64,000 bases of DNA from assembly GCF_902148855.1 (NCBI RefSeq), contig NC_043976.1:25507606-25571605 (forward strand), read 5' to 3'. The notes below the pieces were generated by a model. The model ran no database searches. It was not told the DNA's origin and saw only the letters and a list, made by a program, of their open reading frames with translations. Position numbers and translations under genes: made by a program. Origin of the DNA: Sphaeramia orbicularis. Taxonomy: Eukaryota > Chordata > Actinopteri > Kurtiformes > Apogonidae. This document shows positions 24,590 to 37,272 of the stretch, in pieces. Each line of letters begins with the position of its first letter. Positions within the stretch are counted from its first letter, which is position 1.

Positions 24590-27500
24590 TTTTTTTATTC
24601 TTGGCCATATTGTCCAGCCTTGAATGCAATAAAAAGTTTACAAAGTGGGAAAAATGGCCAAGAGGTCTGTATGTACAGTTTTATACTGGCTGGAAAGAGG
24701 CAGTGTGTCTTTTCCTTTTGTGCACTGGGACATATCAGATGCCTCATGATAGTTATAATTAGATGGTGTTGTTATGGAGCATGTATGAGCATGTAATTGG
24801 ACTCTTTTGGCTTGTGATTTTGTTTGTTGTGTCGTTTTGTGAACTGCAGGCTCTTGCTCTTGCGGTCGGCTGCGTCCTTGACATCCCGGACGTTCTGCGT
24901 AGGGGGTGTGTCAAAGGAGGGTCGGGCACCAGATATGATAGAAGGTAAGATGACAACCATTTCTTCATTTGGACACATTCTGTTTGATTCAGATGTCCAT
25001 CTCTTCATTTTATTCCACTCCAGTGTTCTGCAGGGGTTGTTACATTTTCACTTTTTTATTTAAAAATATGCATATTTTCATCTCTACTTTGTACACTTGA
25101 TAAAGCTAATAGATAATTAACTGAATCATTGACAACAGTTCAAATCCTGCAAAGACATTTTTATAATTTCCCAGAATTTAAGTTTAAATCCAATTACTAG
25201 ATCATATATGAGAAGCAGTAACCATGAAATGTTCAGAATTTAGACTTGAAAAATTACTGTAATAGATTAAAGATGAGAGTATCTTAAGTTCTTTCTTTAT
25301 TTATAGAGAAAATAGTAAACAGCAGAATAGAACAGGTCCCAAGTAAAAATATATATACTACAACATTAAAACACAGAATTATACTCAGCATGTATAGATT
25401 TGTCATTTTGATATGTTTAAGTCTCAATGCTGCAACATGTAAAGTGTCTTCAGTTTAATTCAGCAGTTTAGTAAAAATAGCATTCTGTTTTAATGTGGCA
25501 GTGCCTCTGTGTACAAAGCAAGATCTGTAAAGAAGGAAAACATAAGTGCCTGTGTAAAGCCCTGTCCTCTGCCTGTGTAAAGCCCTGTCCTCTGAACCCA
25601 CCCTACACTTTCTGGATAAATTAGGGTTATTTCTCAGATATTTTGCAACTGAAGAGGCGCAAATCCCTGCAGCAGGTTCAAAATCTGCTGATAAATTTGG
25701 AGCTACCAGACATGAGACCAGACATTAGGTGGTCATACAAATGCAATGTAATATTTTAATCATCAGTGAGTGCTTTTAGAGATTTTGAAGAAAATGTAAT
25801 GATGATAATAAATAATAATAACAAAAAAAGTGACCAAGTGCTTTACAATAAAAGCTTATGAATATATAAGAAACAAAACTAATGAGAAAACCAAACTAAA
25901 ATAATTGAATGATTTCACACAAAAAAAGAAAACACAATGCAATTGAACTGAAAATCTGAAAGGAAAGTGGTACATTCTTGTAAAACAATTTGTAGAGCTG
26001 CAAAAACCAATGAAAACTAAAAAAAAAAAAAAAAAAAAAATCAATAGGACAGGCTATGCTCAACGAAGATTTAAAATGCAGGTTGTTTTCCTCTTGAAAT
26101 ATATTAATTATGAATGTGTGTGTCCAGCATTATTTGGCAAGTAGTTTTTTGTGGGGTTTTTTTCACTTAAGTTTTTATTGAAATTTTTTTACACATATTT
26201 GACAAAACAATAACAAACAAAAAACGAACAAACAAACATTGCTTGGGTACATTATACCTGTTTCAACACATTTTTATCCAGTTTTTCCATCATTCTTCAC
26301 TCTGTAAACGGTCCATTTATTCCACTTTTTGTCCATTTTTGCTTCCTGTAGTCACAGTCTATGAGTCACCCTTTCCATTGTATATATTCCATCAGTGATT
26401 GCAATCCACTGGTCCTTTGTTGGTGGTTCTGTCCTTCCCCAGTTCCTTGTAATAGCTTTTTTGCAAGCCACTAAAAGTAGGCATGTAGTTTTTTTTAATC
26501 ATGTTTTGTCTTCAGTTGTTATCAATTACTTTAAAAAACTGAAAAAAATTAAGATTCAACTTTTTTTTGGTCATATCACTTGCATCTAATAACTAGTAAC
26601 TATATTAATAACAGATTTAGCTTCATGAATATGGTGAAATGTCCAATTTGTCTCACAGATCTTTTTCATTATGATACCTTTAATACAAAAACATCTGTAT
26701 GTAATGTAATGCTGTAATATTTTGTTTTGCTGTCATATATTGTTTTTTTTAGGTTACCTATTGTCATCAGGCCAGGGACTACAGCAGGATACTAGCCATG
26801 TTGGCTAAAGCTGCCCTTTTTACTGTTATTGATACAGTTAATTAATTGGGATTGTCCACTATATAATAAACTAATAAACTAAACTGAATCTAGACAATAA
26901 TCTGTAAATTGAGTGACCGTCCTAAATCTGACCCTTTGATGGCTTCCTCCAGGGTTAAACTCCAGGCTTTGACATCTCACTCTACACCTTTTGAACCCTG
27001 TTTGTTTCTCCACAGGAAATCCACTTTTACACGTGTCCAATGGTGTGTGTTGGTAAACCAAAGCAAATCCTAACTACTTAAACCTCACAATTCCTTGTAA
27101 TTCTGTCGTAATTTGCACTATTTTCGATCACATTTCCTGCACATCTTCCCACTGACTAAACAACCTCTTGTACCTGAAAGTTTCATGTTCGGCAGCTTTT
27201 GTGCTGTATGTTCGACGTGGCTGGAGCGCATCCCTCTTTTTATTCATTCATTTATCGGTGGCGTCTGTACACCCTTTCCCTTCTTTCCTTTATGACACTG
27301 AGCTTCAGTATTGGCTGCCTCCTAAATGAGAAGCTTCTTTTCTCAGGGCTGTTTTATATTGTCTTGGAGGAGGAGCTGGATTGAACAAAGATGTTTATTA
27401 CACATTCACAACAGAGATATTAATTATTAACTAAAACAGAAAACTTATAGCCAGTATGTTTATATGTACAGCAATGTTGCTCTCTTATTCTGAAAAAGAC

Positions 27501-30500
27501 AATATTGCGAATTTGATATGAGTTATGTATGTATTATAATACTTTCAGATAATTTGATTAAGACATCTGTATATTTTTACAATTTTAGAATATGTAACAG
27601 TGTATATTCATTTGTATTTTTACTGCAGTTTTTGACACATCGTCCTCTGTTTACAGTCAGCTTGGATAGAGGTTTATTCCACAAAAGCACAGTTTCCTAA
27701 ACTTGGGGTCATAGCCCAAAATGGATCACAGAGCTGTATTTTTTTAGGTTGACAGTTGTCAGTGGAAAATATATATAGTATATAATATAATAAGTGTCTT
27801 AATTTTCCCTAATTAAAACAAAAGAAGAGTTTATAAATGATAACCTGAACAAAGTCTTGTGAAATTGAGAGGAGACAATGTAAATGGCGCAACAAAACAG
27901 AAATGATGAAATGAGACAGAAATAGATGAAAGATGGAAAATGTTGGAAAAGACACAACAAGAAGGAAAACCGTAAAAAACACAACAAGATCATGATATCT
28001 TTTTATAAGTTTGGATGATGAGGAGACGTTGAATTTCTGTTATGGTCTGAAACTGATAAAGCCTGGAATCTACTGCACCAATGAAAAGTTTGAATGTGAA
28101 ACACAGAAATATACACACAAATATAAACCTGGCCATTTCTAGTAAAATATGGAAGGAATGAAAAAGTCTGCCATCAATAGAAACATTCAATTTCAACAAG
28201 TCTCTGTAGGAATATTGTTTCATTCAGAATAAGAGCTTAAACCATGTTGTGCATGTAAACATATTCAGTGACTCCAGCTCAAAGGTGTAACAGTGTGTGA
28301 TTGTTGTACATCTCACAGAGACAGTATAAAACGTGCAGTCCTGAATTGCTGAAAAATGTGCAAATACCTAAACAGGATCTGACTGTTCCATCTGTATTTT
28401 TCAGTTCGGAACAGACTGAGAGAAATCGTTGGAGCCTCAACGAACTGGAGGTATTGAACCGTGATCGTGTCCGGAACTCACTGTTACTGTTTCTGATACA
28501 AACATGAAGTATTTTTGCTACTGTAGTCATTTAGATACTAATCTCTAAACTTTAATCCCAGCAGCCCTGGGTAGTTTTAGCTTTTATTATTTATTTATTT
28601 ATATATTTATTTTTTGTTAGATTTTCTGTGTTATTTATGCAACATACACATCCATTTGTATGACCTGTAAAAAAAAATCAGCCCCATCACTTATTTAATT
28701 GTTTATAATTTTTAATGATTTCATTTCATTCACAATAGCTGCTGGTTATTTTTTTTATTTTTATTTTTTTTATTAATTTAATGACATTATTATAGGAACT
28801 TCAATTGTTGGGAGGATTATCTGGAATTTAATCACTTTTTTTTTGTGTATTTAAGTCATTGTATCTGGTTTAAGGATGCATAATCAGTCCCAGAAATTAC
28901 TGAATGTGCCTTTGAAATATATTCAGTCATGATGTTAGTATTATGCTAGTATTTTCTTTACTCTTTCACTTTCTTTTGTTCTGGCAAAAATCTTAATGCA
29001 CACTATGAAAAAACAGCAGTGAAAAAGAGACCAGAACCTTATTATTTATTATATATTTCTAATTATTACTTAATTATTTACTTATATTCCTTTTTTTATC
29101 ATTATTATTACTATTACTGTAAACATTATTACTATTGCTATAATTGATAGCAGTGTTACAACTACTATTACTATTAGTACTTGTATTACTTATATTATTA
29201 TTTCTATTATTTATTACTTCTAATATTTCTATTGTTTCTATCACCTGTTTTTACTACTTTTTTTGTAGTTGTTACTATTATTTTCTTTTCTTAACTGTGC
29301 ATATGTTGTTGTTGTACTACTACTGGAATCTTAATTTCCCAAAAGTCTCTGGCTAAGGGATCAATAACATTCTCTCTAATTAAATGTAATCTAATCTAAA
29401 ACATCTGAACACAAGATAAATATTCAACTGTCCTCATCTCTTTATCAAAACAAATCTATGATAAATAAAAATGAAAAGAACAGAGAAAAGCACCGGTAAT
29501 AAAATAAACAGGTGTTTGTATGTTTGAAGGTTCCAGGTGTATCTGTGTGTTTAGGTTGTTGTAGCTGATGCTGGTTAATGTCGTCCACAGTGACCATCAG
29601 CAGGCCATGGCAGAGCGAGTGTCTCTGTCGTCCATGTTGGCCAAGTCACAAAACGACCTTCCAGCCAAAACCATGAAGGACAGTTACCTGGAGGTCCACC
29701 TGCCTTTGGGCTCGGAACCACAGCTCAGGGAGAAATACCTGACCTTTCACAACACCGTCAGGTACACACACAGCGGAAAATACACACCACATCGACTATG
29801 GAAGACTATTTATATTAGGATATTAAAGATGTGACCTGTCTGTGTTCAGGTTTGGGAGAATCCTGGAGGACTTGGACAGTTTAGCAGGTATCACATTTTG
29901 TGTTTTATGGGAAATAAAGGTTTTTTATTACTCCTCGGCTGAGGGGTATTGTAATCATTTTGTCCTCTGTCTGTCTGTCTGTCTGTCTGTCCATTCATTC
30001 AATGACTTAATCGCATTATCTGAAGAAAGCATTGATATAGCTGCACTAAATTTATACTGTGGATGCATCTTGGCATGGAGCAGAAGCCTATTGAAAATAG
30101 GTGACCTTGACCTATTTTTTCAAGGTCAAATGGCCTTGTGCAGTTATAATATCTGAGTACTTTCACATATAAATATGTTTTGTTTAAGTTTTACATAAAG
30201 ACAGTCTAAATTATAGGGCAGTAACTTTCAACAGAATTTTACACTATATTTGGCTGAGGGGTGTAATCTGAGATGTTATTAAACCTATTATTAAAAAAGA
30301 AACAGTTGGTTTTTAGTTCCATTCAAAGCAAAAATGCCAAAGCTTTTGGAGGCTGCAGCCTCTTTTCACTGACTGCACTTTTACTGACTACATGCAAGAA
30401 ATATTCAGTTTTTTGCCTCTATTCTGGAAGAGAAAATCCCCTATAACCTGTTTAAGTCACTAATAATAAAAATTCCACTCATAGCCTCTGTTCACATGCA

Positions 30501-33500
30501 GCTGTTCCTATCCCATTAAAAATAATGCTTTTTAAAACTTTTCCACTGGTCACAGATGTTCCACTACATGAATTCAGACTCTTTTTTTTCAAACACTTTC
30601 TTGAACATGTTGCATTTTTTATATTTGCTCATAATCACAAACTTGCTGATATGTCGAAGTCGGTCAAGGGTGTTAAACTCATTTTAGATCAGGGACCACA
30701 TACAGCTCAATTTAATAATAACCTTTAAATGATAATTTTTCTCTTTTATGTAAAATTACATGACATTAATGACATGACATCATGAAATTACATGAAAATG
30801 TTTACATTTACAAAGTATCATGTTGTTGTTTTTTTTTAATTAATAATGTAAACAACCTGAAATTTTAACTTTATAACTATTATGAAATTTTTTGTACGTT
30901 TGTAGATCCACTGTGATCTGTAAATTGTAATGCACATCTGTAAATGAGAAGCTAAGGTCTAAATTTGCACTTTTACTTTTATACATCAAAACAAAGACAA
31001 AAATTGTTAGTTGTTATTTACAGGTTATTATGCTGTTATTTACTGCTCTGGCCCACTTCAGATCAAGTTGGGCTGTATGTGGCCCCTGAACTAAAATGAG
31101 ATGGACACCCCTGTCTTAAAGAACAGAGGGTCCATTCAGAAAAAGGCCTAATTCCAAATAACCCAATAGAATATTTGATTTATGTGAAAACTGTCAAACT
31201 CAGAACAATAGTGAGCCTGTAAACATTCTCATTTTTCCTACCACTTACTTACTGAGACCCCTCAGTTTGTTTTCATGTAAAATAATTATTTTAAAGTTTC
31301 ACAGAACAACACACAATCCTACAGTTCTACAAATAGAGATTTAGTTTAGTTGCAGTAAAGCTTTTGGATTTTGTGTGGACTTAAAACATTACTATCAGTT
31401 GTTTTCAGTGAAATCAAACATGGTCTGGGTGACGATATAAAATGACCCTTATGTGAAAATCTGTCTACTATATTGTGTTTTGGTTTGTTGGTTCAATGTA
31501 AAAGATAATAACTAATGAATATGGCTCTTATCTCTCTCCACAGTACTCATTTCTTACTCTCACACCTATAACCCAGAGCTGAAGAGGTCTCCTCTGTCCA
31601 TTGTCACTGCCCTGGTGGACAAAATTGGTAAGAGCACTGGTTTTTCATCAGTCAAACTGGATTTCAACTTTTGTTATGGTTTCCAGATTCTACAGAAAAA
31701 CTAACTGTGCCTGTGGATTCATCAGATCATTTGTCAGCCTGTACTTTCACTCTTGTGTTTGTCAGACATGCGGCACCACGTCATCTATCCAGACTGTGAC
31801 ATCAAATTTACTGGTCATGTGACATGGGTGGGAAACACGTCAATCGAAGCCAAGATGCACATGTCGCAGGTAGAAATATACATACTGTATGTTAAATCCC
31901 AACTGTAGATAAATAACATTGGTCTTTGTAGTAAATTCTGGGTTTCTCATTCTCTTATCCACCACTGCAATACTGTAAATTTTTTGTACATACTTTGTAC
32001 ATACTAGAACTACTGTATTTAATATACACATTTATTTATTATTATACTTTTTTATTTTGTATGCTGCATGAGTTTTTTTTTTCTGTTACAAAAATACATT
32101 TGATTATGCATTCTATTATGTATATGACAAACATTTTCTTATCTTATCTTATCTTATCTTATCTTACCTTACCTTACCTTACCTATTTTTACTGATTTCT
32201 TCCTCCAGTTCCGTGAAGGAGCTTATGCACCAGTTTTAGATGCTACTTTCGTCATGGTGGCCCGAGACCCAGAAAACAAGAGGTAACTGACTGAACTGAA
32301 GGACAGTTGGATATAATAAATAAATATGAGCTTTGAAAGGAGGTGAATGAAGCAGTATCATATTGGCATAATCTAGTGCTTTATCACTAACACAAACAAT
32401 TAAATGTTCAGCTGTTTCAGAGTCAACTTTTATTGATGTACATTTAAGTGACATTTTGTGACTTTATTCTTATTCTCGTTCGAAGAGACATGACTAGAAT
32501 CATTATTATCATTGTTTTATTTATAGATGTATTATATTTTATGTCTCTAGGCAGGAAACTGGTTAAAATATAGATATTTTTGAACTAGACATAATATACA
32601 GCGCTGTGCAAAAGTCCTAAGCAGTCTTTAGCATTGTTGTTTTTGCAGGTCACATTAAATACTGACTTTACCACCAGAAGTTGTTTAGTTCTGATTTGTT
32701 TTTTGTTTTTTTAAATACTGTGCACATATTTTCAGAGTATTTCTGGTTAGAATTAAAACACACCCACATTACAGCCCTGCAAAAACAACAAGGCTAAAGG
32801 CAGCCTAAAACTTTTGCACAGTACTGTATATACACTTAAAAGTATTCCAGATGCACCAAGAAACCTTCAGTTTGATTTTAATAAACATTTACTTGTTAAA
32901 TTCCAATCAATAAAGAAGTCTAGAGCACCAATTGCAAAACATGTGATTTTACATTAAATGTATAAATGCTAGTGACAGATTAGAGGACATAAATTATATG
33001 ACCAAAAGTATAAGGACAGTTGAATAAACTCCCTAATATGTTAAATCTGGTTATAGCTGGATCCTGTCAGAGTTGTTATACTTTAGACATTTTCATCCGT
33101 TTTTAGTTTTATTTAGTCTTTCAATTTATATTTGCAAGTGCGTAAGTAGTTTGTTTTCTTTTAATGTTGCAAAAAGGACTAGTTTTAGTACTTTATTATT
33201 TTTCATGTAATTTGAGTAAAGTAGGGATGCACCGATATTACATTCTTCTTCAAAAATCTTAGCTGATACTCATACCGATGGTCTTTCTCTGACTAAAGTT
33301 ACAAACGGTGGATGAACAGGTTTGTGTACACACACCTGGACATATGTTATAGTGAAGCGTATATTCTAAAACATGAAAGGTTTGCTCAAAGCTGCTCAGT
33401 CTGATGATATAATTAACACAAAAGCCACCTCTTTTGCATGTAGCTGTTATTTCTTCTTGTTGTGAATCACCTGAATGGGATCTTTAACACTGCAGTAAAT

Positions 33501-36500
33501 TCACTTTATTTCAGGGCAGCTTTTGTAAATCCACTAAATCCTCAAGGTGCAGAGGAGGAGAAACTCCTCCAGGAAGGAGAAGGTACAGCATCATATTATC
33601 TCCTGGTTTTGATATTGTTTGGTGTTTATTGTAGTTTTATAGTACGTATAATTCATCTCATGTCTGTTCAGCTAATAAATCTCGCCGCATGGGGATGAGC
33701 AGAGCGTCGCTGCTGAAGGTGGCTCCAACTGCTGAGGAGAGGAAGATCGTACACAGTCTGTTCCTCAACACCCTGGACACACAGTAGGACTCAGTATTTA
33801 ATATTAAAGAATAGATCCTACTTAGCACATAAATTATATACTGATTAGATCAAGTCTGGACTGAAGTTAAAGTAAAACATTATCTTATTTCTGGTACATT
33901 ACTATCAACATAACATAAATATACACCCTATTTCCACTGTTTATATGGGGATTCACATTAGACCAGCAATGACCGTTACTAAAGAGTCATAACTAGTATA
34001 TTTTGTAATAGTGTGTGCATGTTTGGACTATTTATATCTGTGTGTTTTGGACTATTGGTTGGTTTAAAAAACTGAAGATGTCTTACATGTAGTTGAAGCT
34101 TCACAAAGTGAATCATTTGTTGTGCAGAGTTGTATTGTTATAAATTAAATGTGTTTGTATGTTCTCCTGCAGGACAGTCAGTTTCCGTAGCAGAATTCTG
34201 CCTCCAAACTCAGTCTGGATGCAAGACGCCAAACTGAAAGGTCTGGAGATCTGTCACCCACAGGTGAGAACAAACACTGCACAAACAAGTGGGCACTGGT
34301 TTTGTTTAGTTTTTCAGCTGTTATAAACCCTTGAGTGTGTGTTTTGCTCATTGCCATCTTGGCTTATTGGAGTCAGGAGTGACCATATTTGGACAAAAGG
34401 GTGGTGCAGTTAAATATCAACCTAATTAGTATATGTAATCACAACTAGACCATTCTGTTAGAAAAGAAATCAAGTTTTATTCAATAAACTGAAGCTGCAA
34501 AGTTCTGAGCTGTCAATTCTACCCGCCTAATAAAAGCTCACACAACACCTACACCTACAACTTAATTAATAGAGCATTCATTCACAAAACAACCACAAGC
34601 AGAGTGACTCCAGAAAAAAACCTATTGGCTTTGAGAGGGAAGTTTAATGTACGTCAATGGGCTCCATCACACTTTAATGGCACTTCTCCACTGACGGTAT
34701 CAGCTCAGCTCAACTTGCACAGGGCATTTCCACTGTAGGTTTAGTACTACCTCAGTGCAGGTAGTCATCAATATGTTATAGAAGATGATAAAACATCAAA
34801 CTGTGAGTTATAATTTCTGAAATAAGACTTTTTTGTCAGGTGAGAATTTAGAGTTTGCTCCAATGCTAGGTTGCTGTCTCACTACATGTAATGATGACAC
34901 ACATATGTATCGACACAGCAATGATTTTTGCATGACTTTACCTCAGTTTAGTAACACTTGGTCTCATTTGGAACCTCAGTGAAGGTGAAAGTAGAAATAG
35001 TATCTGATGATACCTGGTGCTTCTTGCACATATACTGGAAACCGTCCAAGTTCAAGGAAGTCAAGCTGACATCGTCAGTGGAAAAGTGTCTTAAAATACT
35101 TCTACATCAGCTTCACTTTAAGGTCAAGGTATTTGCCTGATGGTGGAGAGAGAAGATGAGTCTAAAAGGGTTCACAGCTATTAAGAAAAGTGAGTCTCAG
35201 AGGAGGAATGGGGTTGATTTTAGCAGTTTGACAGTGGACTTTCACTGCCATTTTCTTGAGAATACTGCCCCAGTCTGGTGATTGTACAAGTTAACCTCTG
35301 AACTGAACAACAAATATGACCACTCAGACTAACAGTTAAACTGGTTTCTAACTGTTTTTTTAGTTTGTCCTCAAGAGAAAAGTGCATGGCTTCAGTCCAA
35401 TGTGTCTATTTTCAGGAGAGAAACATCTTCAACAGGATATTTGGAGGCTTTCTGATGAGGAAAGCCTATGAGCTGGGCTGGGCCAACGCCTGCTCCTTTG
35501 GGTGAGTGGAATTAATCAGTGATTGTCAATATGGAATCAGATTATTTGTGCATAGTTTTTAAAGCTTATCTTATCTCATGCTGGTGTACTGCAGAGGATG
35601 CCGTCCCACTCTGCTGGCTGTTGATGACATCCTCTTCCAGAAACCTGTCGAGATCGGCTCTCTGCTGCTGCTTTCATCACAGGTCAGACATCTGCGCCTT
35701 CCTGACTTATTTTAATTCACTTTGACTCATTAATATTTTGAAAAATGCTTTACAGTTTGCAATAAGGCTCTGACTCAAAATAGAGCATGATTTAGCAGAA
35801 GTAGTTTCTTTATTAAATTAATGTGCTGTATGTGCAATAATGATAACAATAAAGTATTTCTTTTAAAAAATGAAAACAATTTTGAATAAAGTACCAGTAG
35901 GAGCTAATGACTAAAGAAACATTCATGATAAGAAATATAACAGAAAAAACAGCTATATTGAATTTTGTTGAGAAAAAATGATGCAAGAGATTTTTCAAGT
36001 CAGTTAAAAAGCAAAAAAATAAGTAGTATAGTAGTTGCCTTTTATCAAATAACAGTATTTTGTGCATGTAAACATAGACAATGAATTAAATTGTTCTTCA
36101 TATTATGTTATTTTTCTTGTGTAGGTGCAAGAATTTCTAGGTAGTAAATAGGTGAATTTTTAGAAAATATGATGATTTTGTAACATCAGGGGTCTCACAT
36201 TGTCCTGGACCACAGTCATACTGCTCTGCATGTTTAATTGTATTTTTTTTCACTGTATTCCTGCATAACCAGCTTTTTTGGATCTTATTAAAGCATATTC
36301 AAGGCTTTAATCCTGTGCAGATTATTGCAGCGTGAAACTATTTTCTGTTGAAACATTCAAGGTTCTGATGTTTATACTTGTTTCTAACTTTGGTGTGATG
36401 TCAGGTTTGTTACACAGAAGGGAAGAACATCCAGGTCAGAGTTCACAGTGAGGTGTTCGACCCGCTAACCCGACAGCACAACACCACCAACGTTTTCCAT

Positions 36501-36811
36501 TTCACCTTTGTGTCTGACCGAGACGTCCCCAACATCATCCCCGAGACATACGGAGGTGAACACACACAGCTGGACACAAATACTGTATCATGAAGGAGGC
36601 TATTGTATGAGTCTGACTATGAGAACAGCTGAAAAAAGAAAATGGTAGACAAATGCAGACAGACTGACACTGGCTTCCCTGTTTTATCTTTATTTTTAAG
36701 AAATTGTAAAAAAAAAACAAAAAAAAAAAACCACCTCATGTTTGTGTGTTTGCAGAGTCGATGTTGTACTTGGACGGGAAGAGACACTTTAACCAGACTG
36801 TGGAGCACTGA
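23380..36811 (+). CDS. acot9: Acyl-CoA thioesterase 9, mitochondrial
   Basis: Fifteen coding exons, all GT/AG: 23380-23393, 24850-24944, 28405-28450, 29591-29761, 29850-29887, 31544-31627, 31766-31869, 32209-32282, 33515-33582, 33672-33783, 34173-34263, 35416-35501, 35595-35682, 36405-36555, 36756-36811; 1278 nt, 425 aa. The family hydrolyses acyl-CoA to free acid and CoA in mitochondria with two HotDog domains. Exons 1-2 give a basic, serine-rich presequence (MFSPRLLLLRSAASLTSRTF). Recognisable blocks: RLREIVGASTNW, MKDSYLEVHLPLGSEPQLRE, FGRILEDLDSLA (HotDog 1, about residues 85-215), VARDPENKRAAFVNPLNPQ, and ERNIFNRIFGGFLMRKAYEL (HotDog 2, about 265-390). It ends MLYLDGKRHFNQTVEH, shorter than the human C-terminus. 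Repeats in the introns do not break the gene. Confidence 0.95.
24528..24585. repeat. (GT)n microsatellite, about 58 bp
   Basis: Uninterrupted GT dinucleotides in acot9 intron 1, about 265 bases before exon 2. Cys/Val open frames across it are artefacts. Confidence 0.95.
24945..28404 (+). other. acot9: acot9 intron 2 (3.5 kb) with LINE-like fragments
   Basis: AT-rich. A 23-bp unit (GCCTGTGTAAAGCCCTGTCC plus TCT) is repeated twice at about 25548-25594. An A tract lies at about 26020-26040. A possible LINE fragment spans about 26155-26490 and a LINE 3'-tail-like block about 26745-26885. A further repeat-like block starts near 27703 (GGGGTCATAGCCCAAAATGG). No extra exon is supported. Confidence 0.5.
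26745..26885 (+). repeat. LINE 3'-tail-like fragment
   Basis: The stretch CATCAGGCCAGGGACTACAG, then TAGCCATGTTGGCTAAAGCT and GGGATTGTCC, ending ATAATAAACTAATAAACT, resembles the common fish LINE tail with CAGGGACTACAG and a TAAA-rich end. Clade not resolvable at this length. Confidence 0.4.
29931..30262 (+). repeat. GAGGGGTATT-family interspersed repeat, copy 2
   Basis: Begins CTCCTCGGCTGAGGGGTATT and ends ATATTTGGCTGAGGGGTGTA, so the two termini are direct, not inverted, copies of GGCTGAGGGGT. A (CTGT)n tract follows the 5' end. The central block is closely shared with 36898-37230. It lies in acot9 intron 5, 43 bases after exon 5. Confidence 0.8.
30665..31113. mobile_element. hAT-type element related to 3116-3915, copy 3
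   Basis: Left end CAAGGGTGTTAAACTCATTT and right end AAAATGAGATGGACACCCCT (complement CAGGGGTGTCCATCTCATTT) are inverted repeats of the same kind as the two copies with target duplications. The inner CCACATACAGCTCAATTT and GGGCTGTATGTGGCCCCTGA are also inverted. No convincing 8-bp duplication remains. It lies in acot9 intron 5. Confidence 0.65.
32141..32184 (+). repeat. (ATCTT)n-(ACCTT)n pentanucleotide repeat next to an acceptor
   Basis: About five TCTTA units pass into four CCTTA units. The repeat ends only 24 bases before acot9 exon 8 (32209), just upstream of a likely branch site TACTGAT (32191-32197) and the pyrimidine tract. The switch between two unit types suggests one substitution spread by slippage. 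Confidence 0.85.
32597..32828. mobile_element. Tc1/mariner-like MITE, 232 bp, copy 1
   Basis: Terminal inverted repeats TACAGCGCTGTGCAAAAGTC and TACAGTACTGTGCAAAAGTT, flanked by TA on both sides (32595-32596 and 32829-32830), the target duplication of Tc1/mariner elements. A second inverted pair, GTTGTTTTTGCAGG and CCTGCAAAAACAAC, lies inside each end. No transposase. It lies in acot9 intron 8. Confidence 0.8.
33222..33260 (+). repeat. hAT-like terminal stub (TAGGGATGCACCGATAT)
   Basis: TAGGGATGCACCGATA is the form of a common hAT terminus in fish. The matching other end is not found nearby, so this is a truncated fragment. Confidence 0.35.
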
Positions 36812-36897
36812 GAGAAACATCCATCCAGGTCCATGAGCGCACGGATGAAATGTTTCTCCAAATGAATGCAGTTAAAACCCAAACACTTCAGTTTTTA

Positions 36898-37230
36898 CCC
36901 CTCAGCCGAGGGGTATTGTAATCGTTTTGTCATCTGTTCGTCCGTCTGTTCATTCAACGACATAATCGCATTATCTAAAGAATACATTGAGATATCTGCA
37001 CTAAATTTATACTGTGGAGGCATCTTGGCATGGAGCAGAAGTCTATTGAAAATAGGTGACCTTGACCTACTTTTTCAAGGTCAAATGGCCTTGTGCAGTT
37101 ATAAGTACTTTCAAATATAAATATGTTTGTAATACATTTTACAGAAAGACAGTCTAATCTAAGTTACAGGGCAGTAACTTTCAACAAAATCTTACACTAT
37201 ATTTGGCTGAGGGGTATTGAAAGTGCACAG
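36898..37230 (+). repeat. GAGGGGTATT-family interspersed repeat, copy 3
   Basis: Starts ACCCCTCAGCCGAGGGGTAT (itself a short palindrome CCCCTC..GAGGGG) and ends TTTGGCTGAGGGGTATTGAA. Core as in copy 2: GCATCTTGGCATGGAGCAGA and CCTTGACCTACTTTTTCAAG. It lies just 86 bases after the acot9 stop codon, so probably within the 3' UTR. Confidence 0.8.
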
Positions 37231-37272
37231 CATGTTATGTTCTTATAAAGCTTTAAAACTTTACACAACCTC

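Noticed and set aside
24478-24796. Cys/Val-rich frames
   Set aside because: Translations of the (GT)n microsatellite; only 24850-24944 in this area is a real exon.
25548-25594. Two direct copies of a 23-bp unit, considered as a possible CRISPR-like or regulatory array
   Set aside because: Only two adjacent copies without spacers in a vertebrate intron; simple slippage or local duplication.
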